Shown in pieces: positions 11,210 to 22,044 of a DNA stretch of 64,000 bases. Position numbers and translations under genes: made by a program. The notes below the pieces were generated by a model. The model did not search any database. It saw only the letters and a program-made list of their open reading frames with translations, and was not told the origin of the DNA. The stretch comes from Deroplatys truncata (taxonomy: Eukaryota; Arthropoda; Insecta; Mantodea; Mantidae). Position 1 is the stretch's first letter, and each line of letters opens with the position of its first letter. The stretch spans positions 125,616,295-125,680,294 of the forward strand of contig CM060977.1 of assembly GCA_030765065.1 (NCBI GenBank), given 5' to 3'.

Positions 11210-11379
11210 ATATGGATCGAAACCGCGTTAGCAAGAAGAGAGTTTTTTTAAGTGGTGTTCAACGCCCGTTCTTACTGCCTGACGGCACCATAGGCGATGC
11301 ACATGGTGATACATGAAATGAAATCATTGGGAAAGAAAATTTGGGAAGGAAACGTTACAGGCAAAAGTTTAGAGTACCT

Positions 11380-11510
11380 CCCTGGTATTTGATTTTCCAG
11401 TTATGTAAACTGAGGAAAACCTGGAAAAAACGTCAGTCAGGGAGGATGGTCCTGGCGGGATTTGAACCACAAACCTTCCGTTCACGAGTCCGAAGAGGTG
11501 GTACATGGGC
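11380..11510 (-). mobile_element. SINE fragment, family D-like
   Basis: The minus strand carries a decayed B box (about 11455-11470), followed by the family D body words GTTTTCCTCAGTTTACATAA and CCAGG. The ends are not definable. Confidence 0.35.
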
Positions 11511-11971
11511 AATGAACTCAATCTATGAGAAGAAGATGAATGAAGAACGAAAGCATTATTAATAAGCAGTCCTAATTTAAAAAACTCAAAAAGTGTAAGA
11601 AAAAACAGGGAGCTCAGGAAAGAAATGGATATAATTAGCTCATCTGTTTCTACAGTGCTATAAATCAACATTTTATATTTAATTAGTGGTATGGAATTAA
11701 TTTTTTCTAAGTTTCCTTTCAACTGGTCTTGTTGATTTACAAAACTCGTCTGCCAAGGCCAGTTGCTTCATGAATGCTCTCATTTAAAGCTGTAGCACTT
11801 TGAAATTCTAACGAGTCTCCTGAAAAATAATTAATTTTGAATTATACCACAAGTCTTAACGAGAGTTAATCGTTATTGCTAGGGACGATGAGGTGAAATA
11901 GAATAATAAAAAAGATAATGAACAACTTAACCAAAAAGGAATAGAGGATGCAGAGGATGCACAAAAAAAAA

Positions 11972-13749
11972 TCTGATGTGTTACACTCACATGACTTTCT
12001 CTACTCTTGTACAATCTAATTTTACAAACGCCTATTCTCCATATGCTTCATGTTAATCGAGATATCTAGATGTCAATCTTATTGGTAATTTTCTTGTAGG
12101 TGCAAGGAAAATATGGTAGCTTTTAAGCGATAGTCAAATATTTTAACGCTGGTTGCTATGTGGCGCATTCCATTCTCTTTGCATGTCCAGGACATAAAAA
12201 AATCTGATGTGTTACACTCACATGACTTTCTCTACTCTTGTACAATCTATTTTTACAAACGCCTATTCTCCATATGCTTTATGTTAATCGAGATATCGAG
12301 ATGTCAATCTTATTGCTAATTTTCTTGTAGATGCAAGGGGAATATGGTAGCTTTTAAGCGATAGTCAAATATTTTATCGCTGGTTGCTATGCGGCGCATT
12401 CCATTCTCTTTGCAAGTCCAGGACATAAAAAAATGAATAACGAATTTGAGAAAAAGTATAAGTATTGGAAAATTTAAGGGAATAACAAGCAATATCTCGA
12501 AAACGGTTCACTCAACAAAAGAAACGTATATGACATAAGTTGTGTATTTTAACGAGATCTACATTTTTTGTGTAGTAAAATTTTGTCTATCTCTTATGGT
12601 TTACCAGTTATGCAAAAGTCGTTCACAATGAAGAATACTTTTGGAGACATTCCCAGAAAATTCGAGATATACATTTCATTTCTCATGACATTATCTTAAA
12701 CATATGATATTTTCATCAAAATCGTTAGAGCCATTTTTGAGAAAATTAAAATTTTCGAAAAATGTTCCATGTAAAGGGTAGTCTGGGGTGGGGGGATTTT
12801 CTTGAAAACCTTCGTGTCGCATCTCTGGAAGATACTGAACCTAAATACCAAGTTTGGTGTTTATCCGACTGTTCGTTTTTGAGTTATGCTGTTCACAGAC
12901 ACACACACAGACACACACACAGACACACAGACACACACACAGACACACACACGGACATGTTTCCAAAAATGCTTTTTTTGGATTCAGGAGGTCTCAAAAC
13001 ATGTATTTCCGGTGAAATCTCGGTATCGAATTTTTGGGTGGAATGCAATACTTCCCCTACTTACTATACGTAGTAGAGAAAGTAAAAAATGAATAACGCA
13101 TTTGAGAAAAAGTATAAGTATTGGAAAATTTAAGGAAATAACAAGCAATATCTCGAAAACGGTTCACTCAACAAAAGAAATGTATATGACATAAGTTGTG
13201 TATTTTAACGCGATCTACATTTTTTGTGTAGTAAAATTTTGTCTATCTCTTATGGTTTACCAGTTATGCAAAAGTCGTTCACAATGAAGAATACTTTTGG
13301 AGACATTCCCAGAAAATTCGAGATATACATTTCATTTCTCATGACATTACCCTAAACATATGATATTTTCATTAAAATCGTTAGAGCCATTTTTGAGAAA
13401 ATTAAAATTTTCGAAAAATCTTCCATGTAAAGGGTAGTCTGGGGTGGGGGGATTTTCTTGAAAACCTTCGTGTCGCATCTCTGGAAGATACTGAACCTAA
13501 ATACCAAGTTTGGTGCTTATCCGATTGTTCGTTTTTGAGTTATGCTGTTCACAGACACACAGACACACACACACAGACACACACACAGACACACACACAC
13601 ACACAGACACACACACGGACATGTTTCTAAAAATGCTTTTTTTGGATTCAGGAGGTCTCAAAACGTGTATTTCCGGTGAAATCTCGGTATCGAATTTTTG
13701 GGTGGAATGCAATACTTCCCCTACTTACTATACGTAGTAGAGAAAGTAA
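11972..13749 (+). mobile_element. family A element, copy A6, interrupted by copy A7
   Basis: The 5' part is 11972-12202, up to GTCCAGGACATAAAAAA. The 3' part resumes about 13088 with TGAATAACGCATTTGAG and runs to TACGTAGTAGAGAAAGTAAA. In other copies these two pieces are continuous through an A-run (for example 10556-10575). Its microsatellite is at about 13550-13617. This is direct evidence that family A inserts into its own A-run. Confidence 0.75.
12203..13087 (+). mobile_element. family A element, copy A7, nested in A6
   Basis: A complete copy from TCTGATGTGTTACACTCACA to TACGTAGTAGAGAAAGTAAA, sitting inside the A-run of A6. Outer and inner copies are very alike in their shared parts, which suggests recent activity of closely related templates. 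The CAGACACA array lies at 12896-12954. Confidence 0.75.
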
Positions 13750-14529
13750 AAAGGAAACAAACAAAAACAAAAAACGTATTTTGAACATCGTGCCAGTTAA
13801 GTTGTTTTAATATTTGTGAAAGAAATTGATGTTTTAGCTTGTAAATGTTGCCTGATATTGACTTGGTGAGCGGAAAACATTGGTAAAGAACCGTATGCTG
13901 GCAAAAGCTATCGGGGATATAACCGGAGCCTCAGGAGAGGCAAATTGCCATCTCTTTATAAAGGAGGTGATAATAGGCAATAAGAGATTATGAATTAAAA
14001 GAGCAACAAAAGCAAAACGACAATGTGAAATGAAATGCGGGAACAAGACGACGGGAAAAAGCAAGGAAACAGGAGGAAAACAAGGAAAGGTGTTGGCATA
14101 TTGAAGAAGAACCTCAAAAGCTAAGAGAGGGTACGGAAGGAAAGAAAAAGGGCAGAGGATAAAATAATATCAATGACCCACATCCTTGGTTCGGCTTTAA
14201 GCTGGGGGACCAATGTTCGACATCAGCAAGGAAGATGCTGCCGATATTCTTGTAGTCTGTGCGCGTATCTAGAGCTAAGTTTTCCTTCACTCTTTAAAGG
14301 TGAATGGCTGACGGATTTGTCCCCGTGTGCAGTATTGATAGCATGAATAATAAAGGTAGCTTCTTTATCTCTCCCTTCCCTTTTTCCATCAACCTAGAGT
14401 GGTACTGCCTCGGGAATTCCCGAAGTGGCTGTCGTCCTCCGCAACAGTCGTAACGGTTACTAAAATCCTGCACTTTGTATCACCAAATTTATACGTAGGT
14501 ACAATCTGCTACGCTAAGTGAAGATTAAA
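13750..14529. other. unassigned intergenic DNA
   Basis: A purine-rich stretch near 13960-14160 and mixed sequence after it. The minus-strand frame at 13834-14064 is the complement of purine-rich DNA and not a credible gene. Confidence 0.4.
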
Positions 14530-15090
14530 TGGCGGCGTGGTAGCGTGTGCGACTCGCAGTCGGAACGTCTCGGTTCGATCTCCGGCGTCCGCCCTCTAAC
14601 CAATGGGTTTTTCATGGTTTCCCCGGGTCAGCAGGCGAATGCTGGGGTGGTTCATCTTCTACCACAACTTTCCTGTCCCTCATTTCCTGTACCCATCATC
14701 TTCTTTGTCATCTGTTTCAAGGTTGATGAACCAGGTGACGTGTTTGGTGGGTTGCAACTAGGGGGTGGCTGTGCGCTCTGTAGAGATTTTTTCCCGACGT
14801 TGTTCCAAGGGACAGACCCACCTCCGGATGCTCTCGGGCAGGCACTCCTTCGGGGAACACCCGAAGTTAGGGGCCTGTGGATGCGCCTGCGCGGCGTCGG
14901 ATTCATTCAATCTGGAAACATTAGGGACCCCGTACACGCCCGTCGTCATCCGGATCCGGTCTTGTCCTTTGGGTCTCTCTCCTCATCTCTCCCTCCCTCC
15001 CTCCCTCCCAGGGTTCTCGGTAGAAGCACAAGGGGCCGGATGACCTGCGTACGGTGCTCCTCGAGGGCCCCTCCGTTCGTCAGTACCTTT
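14530..15090 (+). mobile_element. tRNA-derived SINE, family D (copy 1)
   Basis: The head reads GGCGGCGTGGTAGCGTGTGC (A-box region) and CTCGGTTCGATCTCCGGCG (B box) at about 14569-14587. The body has TTCATGGTTTCCCCGGGTCA, CCCATCATCTTCTTTGTCAT and a GC-rich region. A CCTCCCTCCCT-type tract is at 14989-15009, and the tail carries GGTAGAAGCACAAGGGGCC. It is markedly more GC-rich than its surroundings. The same body occurs in the other D copies. The long frames here are SINE shadows. Confidence 0.7.
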
Positions 15091-15125
15091 AATGATTGAA
15101 CTTGTTCAATTATTGAGTTGTGCAG

Positions 15126-15330
15126 TTAGTTTAGTATGTTAGGGAGCAAATTTGAGCATCCCCTGTCGTTTATGAACGTCGATCCAGAAGTCTTGACATC
15201 CATAATGAACTGAATCAGGCTATGGACCGTGATGGTTGAAAGTTCTTTCAATTTTGGAAGTTTACTCCCAAAAATGAAGGGTCTTTGGAGAGCAAGCGCT
15301 GAGCAATTGCACAATAGATGTCTTGTCTAC
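15126..15330 (-). mobile_element. LINE ORF2 C-terminal fragment
   Basis: Minus-strand translation gives TRHLLCNCSALALQRPFIFG, then SKLPKLKELSTITVHSLIQF. This matches the zinc-knuckle-like tail found after reverse transcriptase in R1/Jockey-type LINEs (pattern TxxHxLCxCxALAxxR...LG...LxxFI). Upstream reverse transcriptase motifs are missing, so it is a 5'-truncated or eroded copy. Confidence 0.5.
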
Positions 15331-15885
15331 CTGTTGACGTCAGCAGGCAGGATTCACTTGCTGTCCCATCGTATGCAGATGCCCTCTGAGGACATAGGGT
15401 CCTCTAAAAGGGCCCACTGCCCATGAGAGCTTTTCCTTGTTTAATATAAGCAGTTCTCGCGACCTGCATCTGTCCAATCTCTGTACGAGAGCTTTTGAGT
15501 TCCTGAAACCTACAGTTGTGTAGTTAAAAATCTATGTATATATTCTGAGCTACCATATGCCTAACCACGTACATGTTTCATTGCTGATTAGTCGGAACAG
15601 CAAAGTATCTTTGGTAGAAAAGTCCTAGAGAAGGAAAATGAAAGGAGAAAGTCTGAGTGTGGGACGTAAAAAACGTTATTTTGGTTTGTACGAGTGGTAA
15701 CCAAGGATTTCCAGCTTGGTAATATCACCTACGTTCAGCAGTGCCTCCTTGAGATCGTCCCACGAGATATCAGTGGCCCTGGGAAACAAGCAGCAACAGC
15801 TGCTGAGACAGATTACAGGAACATAAATGCTGATATAATCATCGGTCTTGGATGTTTATGTGCGTTAAGCAATTAAAAAAAAAAA

Positions 15886-16045
15886 TTCTGCATTTACATT
15901 CACATGAGTTTCTCTATCTACTATTGTTTATTTTCATATAACTTCTGCAAACTACTCTTACAACTTATTTTCTTTTACTTCATGTTAATCGAGATACACT
16001 TTACACATTTCGTTGTGGGTACAAGAGGGAAACAGATAGCTTCTG
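15886..16045 (+). mobile_element. family A 5' fragment (A8)
   Basis: After an A-run, TTCTGCATTTACATTCACAT and GAGTTTCTCTA match the A4-type start. TTCATGTTAATCGAGATACA and GTACAAGAGGGAAACAGATA also align with that subfamily. It stops where a SINE head begins. Confidence 0.55.
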
Positions 16046-16290
16046 TGGTCTCGCCTTCAAATCCAGAGGTCCCGGGTTCGATTCCCGGCTGGTGAGTGGG
16101 AATTTTTGTTAGCCCATTATTTCCCATCCTCCCTAGAGTTTGGAAATAAAAGTGAGAGTGTAAATGTGAGAGTGAATTAAATGTTTAGAAAGAAAACCCA
16201 AAGTTGTCGTCTCTAAGGCTCCCCAATTGGGGGCTACCTCATTCCATCAAGCGATGACTGGACTCATTTCTGAGGTGGAGGTACCACAGG

Positions 16291-16330
<40 letters not shown>
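16041..16330 (+). mobile_element. tRNA-headed SINE with (GA)n tail
   Basis: The A-box region is weak, but GTCCCGGGTTCGATTCCCGG at about 16068-16087 is a strong B box. The body contains AATTTTTGTTAGCCCATTAT and GCTCCCCAATTGGGGGC, and it runs to a (GA)n array at 16291-16327. It is a different family from C and D. The 3' boundary is inferred from the microsatellite. Confidence 0.5.
16291..16327. repeat. (GA)n microsatellite
   Basis: About 18 GA units, directly following a SINE-like body. Confidence 0.9.
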
Positions 16331-16392
16331 TAGAGGAAACCGAAAGGAGTCAAATGTTTAGAAACAGAGCGTTACACTCAACACACCAGTCT

Positions 16393-16482
16393 TTACTTTC
16401 TCTACTACTTATGTATAGCAAGTAGGAGAAGTATTGTATTTCAACCAAAAATTCGATACCGAATTTTACATGTTTTGAGACA

Positions 16483-16526
<44 letters not shown>

Positions 16527-17006
16527 GCCATTTTAGAAAAAGGTCTAAACGTGTATGAACAGGATAACTCAAAAACGAAATGTCTGTTAAATATAAAATT
16601 TGGTATTTATTTAAATGTTTTTGAAGATTTTCAAGAAAATGTCCCACTCCAAACTACCCCTTACATGAAACATTTTTCGAAAATTGTGATTAAAATAACA
16701 TATGTTTAATATATTTTCATGACAAATGAAACGTATAGCTTGAATTTTCTGGAAATATCCCCTGAAGTCCTCTTAATTGGTAGATACATAGAGCACAAAA
16801 ATGTAGATCTCGTTCAGGCACCAATTTATGTCAAAGAACCCGCTCTTAAAAGATTTGAATATCGATTAAAGCCTACCGTATTCCCCTAATTCCGTTGGAT
16901 TAGACAATAAGACAATTTCTGCAAATGTTTTTCCTCTATTAATAAGAAGTAGATAGTAGAAGCGTTTTGCAGGAATACTTTGTACAAGAGTGCAGCACAT
17001 CATATT
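16393..17006 (-). mobile_element. family A element, copy A9
   Basis: Read on the minus strand it runs from a decayed GATGTGCTGCACTC start (17006) to TAGTAGAGAAAGTAAA (16393). The usual CA array is replaced by an (AAT)n array at 16487-16525, exactly between the TTATCCTGTTCATAC and TCAGGGTGTCTC landmarks. Confidence 0.65.
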
Positions 17007-17083
17007 TTTAAATCATCAGTTAGTACTTATTTGAGACACACCTACACAAAATAATCAATTTGATATCCCAAAACTGACATACA

Positions 17084-17155
17084 GGTCGGCGTAGTAATGC
17101 AATTGTTAAGTCCGCTGGCTTTCTCTGAAAAATTGCGCGTTCGAACTTGGCCCAA
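17084..17155 (+). mobile_element. tRNA-like SINE head
   Basis: GGTCGGCGTAGTAATGCAAT and GCGCGTTCGAACTTGGC have A-box and B-box spacing. The body beyond is not recognised. It is not a plausible functional tRNA, because no cloverleaf closes. Confidence 0.3.
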
Positions 17156-17159
17156 AGGA

Positions 17160-18208
17160 TGGAATGTGATACCGTAATTATTGACGAGAATATATAAATA
17201 ATTAAATAAAGAAGTGATAGTGGAATATAGAAATAATTGCAATGAGTAATTTCCGTATATTAAATCAGTGTATAATGTAACACGTTTGAGTTGAAATGCT
17301 TGTCCGGAAAAATAAGGTAATTAAGAGTCATGTTGACCAAAGTCATTAGCGACAGCTGAAATAGAAAACGCATTAGCTTAAGGATTTCTGGGAATTCAGT
17401 TAGGTTATAAGCTCAATACCTTTCCACAGTCACGTAGGCAGAAATTCTGGAAAAGAGCAAGGCATTTACATTCTGAAATTTAACCAGGCCCCCAGTGACA
17501 GTCAGAAACGCACCCTCAGGATTCAAATCATTGGTGCGCGTGAAAAATAAGTTGGTGGGGAATAATGTAGTAGCCGGAGCTAAAAGTAATAAAGGCGTGA
17601 AATTGGATCCGAGAGCTACTCTCTCTGATACCATCAATGGTACTGATATTTTAAGCGCTTAGTAACGCGCTTGTGTGATTAAGATTTCGCGGCTTCCGCG
17701 ACGGATCCGGCCGGTTAACATTTTAGCAACTCACGTTGACTTACGCGTCTAGCTTCTTTTACTGCGGCAACAGTTATTTCAAACCGTGAAATTGATCCAG
17801 CAGAAGTTAGCAGGTATAATAATTTAAGTGTTATACTATCGATTGCTACAATTCAGAGTCAATCTATTTCTTCATTTCAAAAGCGAATGTTATAAAAATT
17901 TAATTAATTTTGTGGATTAAATAAGAGTCAAACACAATATTAATGAAATTTGAATATTCATAACTTCGGTCGACAACTCACTTAAAGAACTCAAATATTA
18001 GTTCACAATAACTTTCTCAGCCAACTTTAACTGGTGTCCTTCACAATACATCCACGCATACCTGGAAAATACTCACAGCTCTACCACTGGAGCAGCCATC
18101 AGCAGATATTGGAGGCGACGAGAAAAGGTGGCAACTACATTCCTGTATTAAACTGTCGCACCATCATCGCGGCATCCTCTTCTGGCTTCAAATTTAAAAA
18201 ATTTTAAA
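17160..18208. other. unassigned intergenic DNA
   Basis: Nothing recognised between the tRNA-like head and the next SINE. The minus frame at 17413-17637 has reasonable composition but no family resemblance. Confidence 0.35.
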
Positions 18209-18494
18209 TTGAGTTTTATTTATGGACGCTCTTTAACTACTATGGTTCTTAGCGGCCCATTCCCTATTGGGCGTGAAAGACCGGTAATTTTGCTCAGAGG
18301 TCTCTTTATCAGGCTTGAGGTTCTTTTACGTGCCGTAAATCTACGACACGGGACCACCGGCTTTACTTCCCTTCCGAAGGAAGCCATGCTAAAGATTTTT
18401 ACGCCCGAAAAAATCCATCGCCCTCCGCCGGGTTTAAACCCGCGACCTTGGGAACTAGAGGCTAGCACAGTACCACTAGTCCACGGAGGACGAC
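18209..18494 (-). mobile_element. tRNA-derived SINE, family C (copy 1)
   Basis: On the minus strand a 76-nt tRNA-like head starts with TCGTCCTCCGTGGACTAGTG (A box). The B box is GGGTTTAAACCCGG. The body has GGCGTAAAAATC, CTTCCTTCGGAAGGGAAGTA, CGTGTCGTAGATTTACGGCA and CCGGTCTTTCACGCCCAATA, and the 3' end is GCGTCCATAAATAAAACTCA. It is nearly full length at 286 bp. The frames called here on both strands are shadows of the SINE body, which explains why the same peptide recurs across the window. Confidence 0.8.
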
Positions 18495-18970
18495 ATTGCT
18501 TCAAATGAGTAAGTATGCTTAAGTGCTTAAGCCTCAAGCCAGCAAACATTCTATTACAGTCTCACTTTTAGCATTGAGATATCAGAATCAACGAAGAGAT
18601 GGCGAAGAACCTTTAAAACACATTTAGGCTTTCTAGGGAATATGTACGCTGTGAAATAAAACATAGTGGGCAGAATGTCATTACTATGAGTAGGAATAGT
18701 AGTTATTGTGCCATGAAATGCAGCAGATGTCAGTCAGCTTCCCGCTGGTTCCTATCCAATGTTGCACAAAGGCGGGTTTAGTTCCAACCTTAATAGCGAG
18801 CTGTCATCGGCAGCAGAGAGACACTCCAATCGGAACAAGAAAATCACGGCCCCTTAAACCTCTCCTGTCTTGGGAAAATAAGCCTTGTATGGCGCGTTGT
18901 GTGCCCTTTCTTGGTTTGGACTGCTTGACTGTCTTGCAAAGAAAGCTGGTAGTATTTCTTGCATAATGCA
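18495..18970. other. unassigned intergenic DNA
   Basis: From 18700 to 18960 the sequence is more GC-rich and open in the plus frame, but the peptide is unknown to me. It could be an old repeat. Confidence 0.3.
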
Positions 18971-18974
18971 AAAA

Positions 18975-19270
18975 CCTGATGTGTTACACTCACATGACTT
19001 TCTCTACTCTTGTACAAACTATTTTTACAAGCGGTTATTCTCCATATGCTTCATGTTAATCGAGATATCGAGATGTTAATCTTATTGCTAATTTTCTTGT
19101 AGATGCAAGGGGAATTGGTAGGCTTTAAGCGATAGTCAAATATTTTAAGAGCTGGTTACTATGGAGTATTCCATTCAAAAATAAATAAATAAAAATGAAT
19201 AACGAATTCCCATTTGAGAAAAAGTTTAAGTATTGGAAAATTTAAGGGAATAACAAGCAATATCTTGAAA
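18975..19270 (+). mobile_element. family A 5' part (A10)
   Basis: From CCTGATGTGTTACACTCACA to GCAATATCTTGAAAATG, about the first 300 bp of a typical copy. It ends abruptly where the tRNA-headed unit begins and does not resume beyond it. Confidence 0.65.
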
Positions 19271-19558
19271 ATGTACATACTGAGGCTTTCACGGCCGGCG
19301 TTACAACCGGCTTGTAGGCCGTGGTCTAGAAGGCATCGTGGATACCGACGTTTCGCCAAGTACAGCGCTCGGCATCTTCAGGGTGAAGTGATTCAGTGCT
19401 CCGACCACCGCAGACCCCTCATTCATACTCCACATTCTGGGGAGGATAGGGAATAATCTTGGCTACAGAAAAAATTTCCATCCCCCAGCCGGTAATCGAA
19501 CCCGGAACCCCTTGCGCAACAGTCAGGTGCTCTACCGACTGAGATACGGGGCCAGCCA
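19271..19558 (-). mobile_element. tRNA-headed unit with a hammerhead-like motif
   Basis: Read on the minus strand it opens with a tRNA-like head: GTATCTCAGTCGGTAGAGC as A box, then CCGGGTTCGATTACCGG as B box, 19490-19556. A short body follows. A possible minimal hammerhead ribozyme then lies at about 19384-19344. Its parts are CTGAAGA (19381-19375), a GCC/GGC stem, GAAA (19354-19351) and AC/GU closing directly as a very short stem III. GTC (19349-19347) would be the cleavage triplet, and ACC/GGT would form stem I. One U (19374) is unpaired next to stem II. Such minimal hammerheads are known from Penelope-like retroelements. The pairing is my inference and stem I is short. Confidence 0.45.
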
Positions 19559-19760
19559 GGTGCAATTTTAAACCTGTGTACCTTCTCTTTGGTTCCGTAG
19601 TTATTTAATGACATAAAAGATATACAGTTTTCCTATAATACAGGAAACCTTAACATATACAACGAAATAGAGGTGAAGCTCGTGAATATCTAGATTCCGC
19701 ACTATCAGGCTATCAAGTTTAGCCCCTTTGGAAAAGGCATAGTTGGCGACAATCAAGAAA
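19557..19760. repeat. interspersed repeat F (copy 1)
   Basis: It shares ATTTTAAACCTGTGTACCTT, TATTTAATGACATAAAAG and GAAATAGAGGTGAAGCT in the same order with 58465-58665. Two copies in one window mark it as a dispersed repeat of unknown class. Confidence 0.55.
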
Positions 19761-20173
19761 AAACATCTTCTCAGTTGTTAATTAAAACATATTGAATCAA
19801 TGAGATCTAATCTTAGATATTTTCTCTCTTTGTACAATTATTTAGCATGCCCTGATAACGAAGTTGGTTACACCAAAAGTACAAAGGAAATAAAGCAAAA
19901 CATTCATACATAACGGTTATTAAAATATTTTGGCATTGATATTACACACGTATCGTAGCGATATAAAGAGGCTCTTTTGTTTTTATGTGTCTTAATTACT
20001 AAACCGTGTCCTGCATATATACATATAGTTTGGAATGAAACATACGCGGCATTTGTCTTGTTTTACATGCAAGTTCTGTGGAGCAACGCCAACTATTTTC
20101 TACTCCATGGTATTCTCAACTGAAAATCAAGGTCTTCTTGGCAAGTGTGTTCTTTTAAAACTCCAATTAGGTG
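19761..20173. other. unassigned intergenic DNA
   Basis: AT-rich, no element or gene recognised. Confidence 0.4.
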
Positions 20174-20467
20174 AGGTTAGGTAAGTTTTTCTTTTTAATT
20201 TATGGACGCTCTTTAACTGCTGTGGTCTTTAGCGTCCATTCTATATTGGGCATAAAAGACGTTTTGCTCAGAGACCCCTTTATCAGGCTTGAGATTCTTT
20301 TACGTGCCGTAAATCTACGACACGGGACCGCCGGCTTTACTTCCCTTCCGAAGGAAGTCATGCTAAGGATTTTTACGCCCGAAAAAAATCCATCTCCCTC
20401 CGCGACCTCGGAGACTAGAGGCTAGCATGGTAACTAGTACACCACGGAGAACGACAGGTTAGGTGAG
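20174..20467 (-). mobile_element. SINE family C (copy 2) with 12-bp target duplication
   Basis: The SINE body is 20186-20455, minus strand. Flanks are AGGTTAGGTAAG (20174-20185) and AGGTTAGGTGAG (20456-20467), a 12-bp duplication with one difference. The B box region of the head is deleted in this copy. The duplication length fits LINE-driven retroposition. Confidence 0.8.
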
Positions 20468-22044
20468 TGACTACATCCTTGCCGATCGATCTCAGAGTTA
20501 AAGCAGCTCTGAGCTTGGTCGACATTTGGACGAGTGACCCTCCACCTCTGACATAAGGTATATGGGCATAACTGAACCTTCCGTAGTTTGGATTCCACGT
20601 TAAGCTGTAGGCCCTCAATGCTCATTTGGATGCATTTCTCCCTAGTTAACTCCAATGTGTTCGTGTTCAAATACAAGGGCATTGCAAATCTTTTAGCAAT
20701 TTATTAAATGAAATTAGATAGCGTTTTATATACCCTATCTCCGTCAGAACGAATTGGGCTTTCATTGGTGAAATACTTATTAAAATCGGATGAATTATTT
20801 ATGAATTATCCAAATACACACACACTCAAACAATTTTTCTCTCTTTATAATATTAATGAAGATAAAATTAGAGGAATAGGAAATCGTTTCTCTTTCATCT
20901 CCTAAACAAGGGCAGCGGCTAGCCCGAAATTAATTGTGTGTTTGTTAACATATCTTAATTTCTAACCGCACCCCCAGGTTCACAAGGAATTGGCTATTTC
21001 ATTAAAACTTTCGCCCCTAAAGGGTTGTTCAGGGTGCGGGAATACCACGAGTCTCCGTCCTGTGGGAGATTTAATAGTTAAATATGTATAGGACATTTCC
21101 TTATCGATTTATGTTATTTAAGGAGAGACTATTGATTCAAGAGGGTTCAAAACCGTGCCTAAAAAATTTAGTGCCATTATTTAGAACAAAATTATTCTAA
21201 ACATTGGATTTAACATAACATTACTTATTTCCGACGTTAGCCTTATTTAACGTATTGTTATTGTTGCTGGTGCTTCTGTTGTTCAAATCAATGAACATTT
21301 CTAAAAAGAGCCAACTTTATCACTATGAATCTTTTCATAATATAAAATTCCAAAATATTACCTAGCTGTTTACAGTTGTGATAATTATATGAGATCATAA
21401 ACACATATACATTAAAAAAAATTTACACGTGAAATTAATAGCGTTAAACAGCCCGCAATAAAAGCAAACTTCTTCTGCAAAATGAATACAGGAATAAAAG
21501 TACACCTACATCGGAGCTAAAGAAGAAGTTAGCCCAACTTCAAACTGAGTAACTAAAAGTAAATATTTTATCCAATTGAAAAGATTTTCATTAGTATCAC
21601 ACAATATTTCTCTCATATCTTGCTCTTTCCTTTTGGATACAATATCAACGAATATGCAGAAACACTGGAAAAATGGGGAATAAAATATCATGGCGTTATA
21701 CTTCATAGCTAGAAGTAAATAATGATCTAATTTGGAAAGGTAGAATCAGTCTGAAAAATTCAATGCCATAACCGGGATTTGAACTGCGGATTATCCGCTC
21801 TCCGTGCGGTTGCTGCAACCAACTAAACTACCATAGTAACATGCCAGCACGAAACAAAATTCTCCAACTAACTCGCATTTTTCCCGGTAAACCACAAGAT
21901 CTCAAATACCCCTCATGGCTTGTGTTAGAGAACAATTAATTATCAAGGCTCCAATTTCATAATAAGGCTTCAACTTTCTAAATCCCGAGGTTCCGAGTTC
22001 GAATATTGTGGGAAAATATTTTTGTTTAGGATAAATTAGGATAG
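20468..22044. other. mostly unassigned DNA with tRNA-like scraps
   Basis: A minus-strand frame at 20434-20682 overlaps the SINE edge and is not recognised. A tRNA-like B box occurs on the minus strand at about 21774-21790, and another on the plus strand at about 21990-22005. Both look like SINE head remnants. The rest (20700-21750) is AT-rich and featureless to me. Confidence 0.35.

Noticed and set aside
10898-13073. Recurring 100-residue frames in family A copies (starting MFHVKGSLGWGDFLENLRVA)
   Set aside because: The frame runs through the CAGACACA array, and its reading after the array differs between copies (A14 is shifted from A5 and A7). A2 and A4 lack it. It is best explained as a DNA repeat read as protein.
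14518-15099. 193-residue plus frame as a gene
   Set aside because: It lies wholly in a family D SINE with a tRNA-like head; the same DNA recurs at 22, 27, 47 and 49 kb.
19485-19557. Functional tRNA gene on the minus strand
   Set aside because: A and B boxes are good, but acceptor and anticodon stems do not close convincingly and the unit continues into a SINE-like body.
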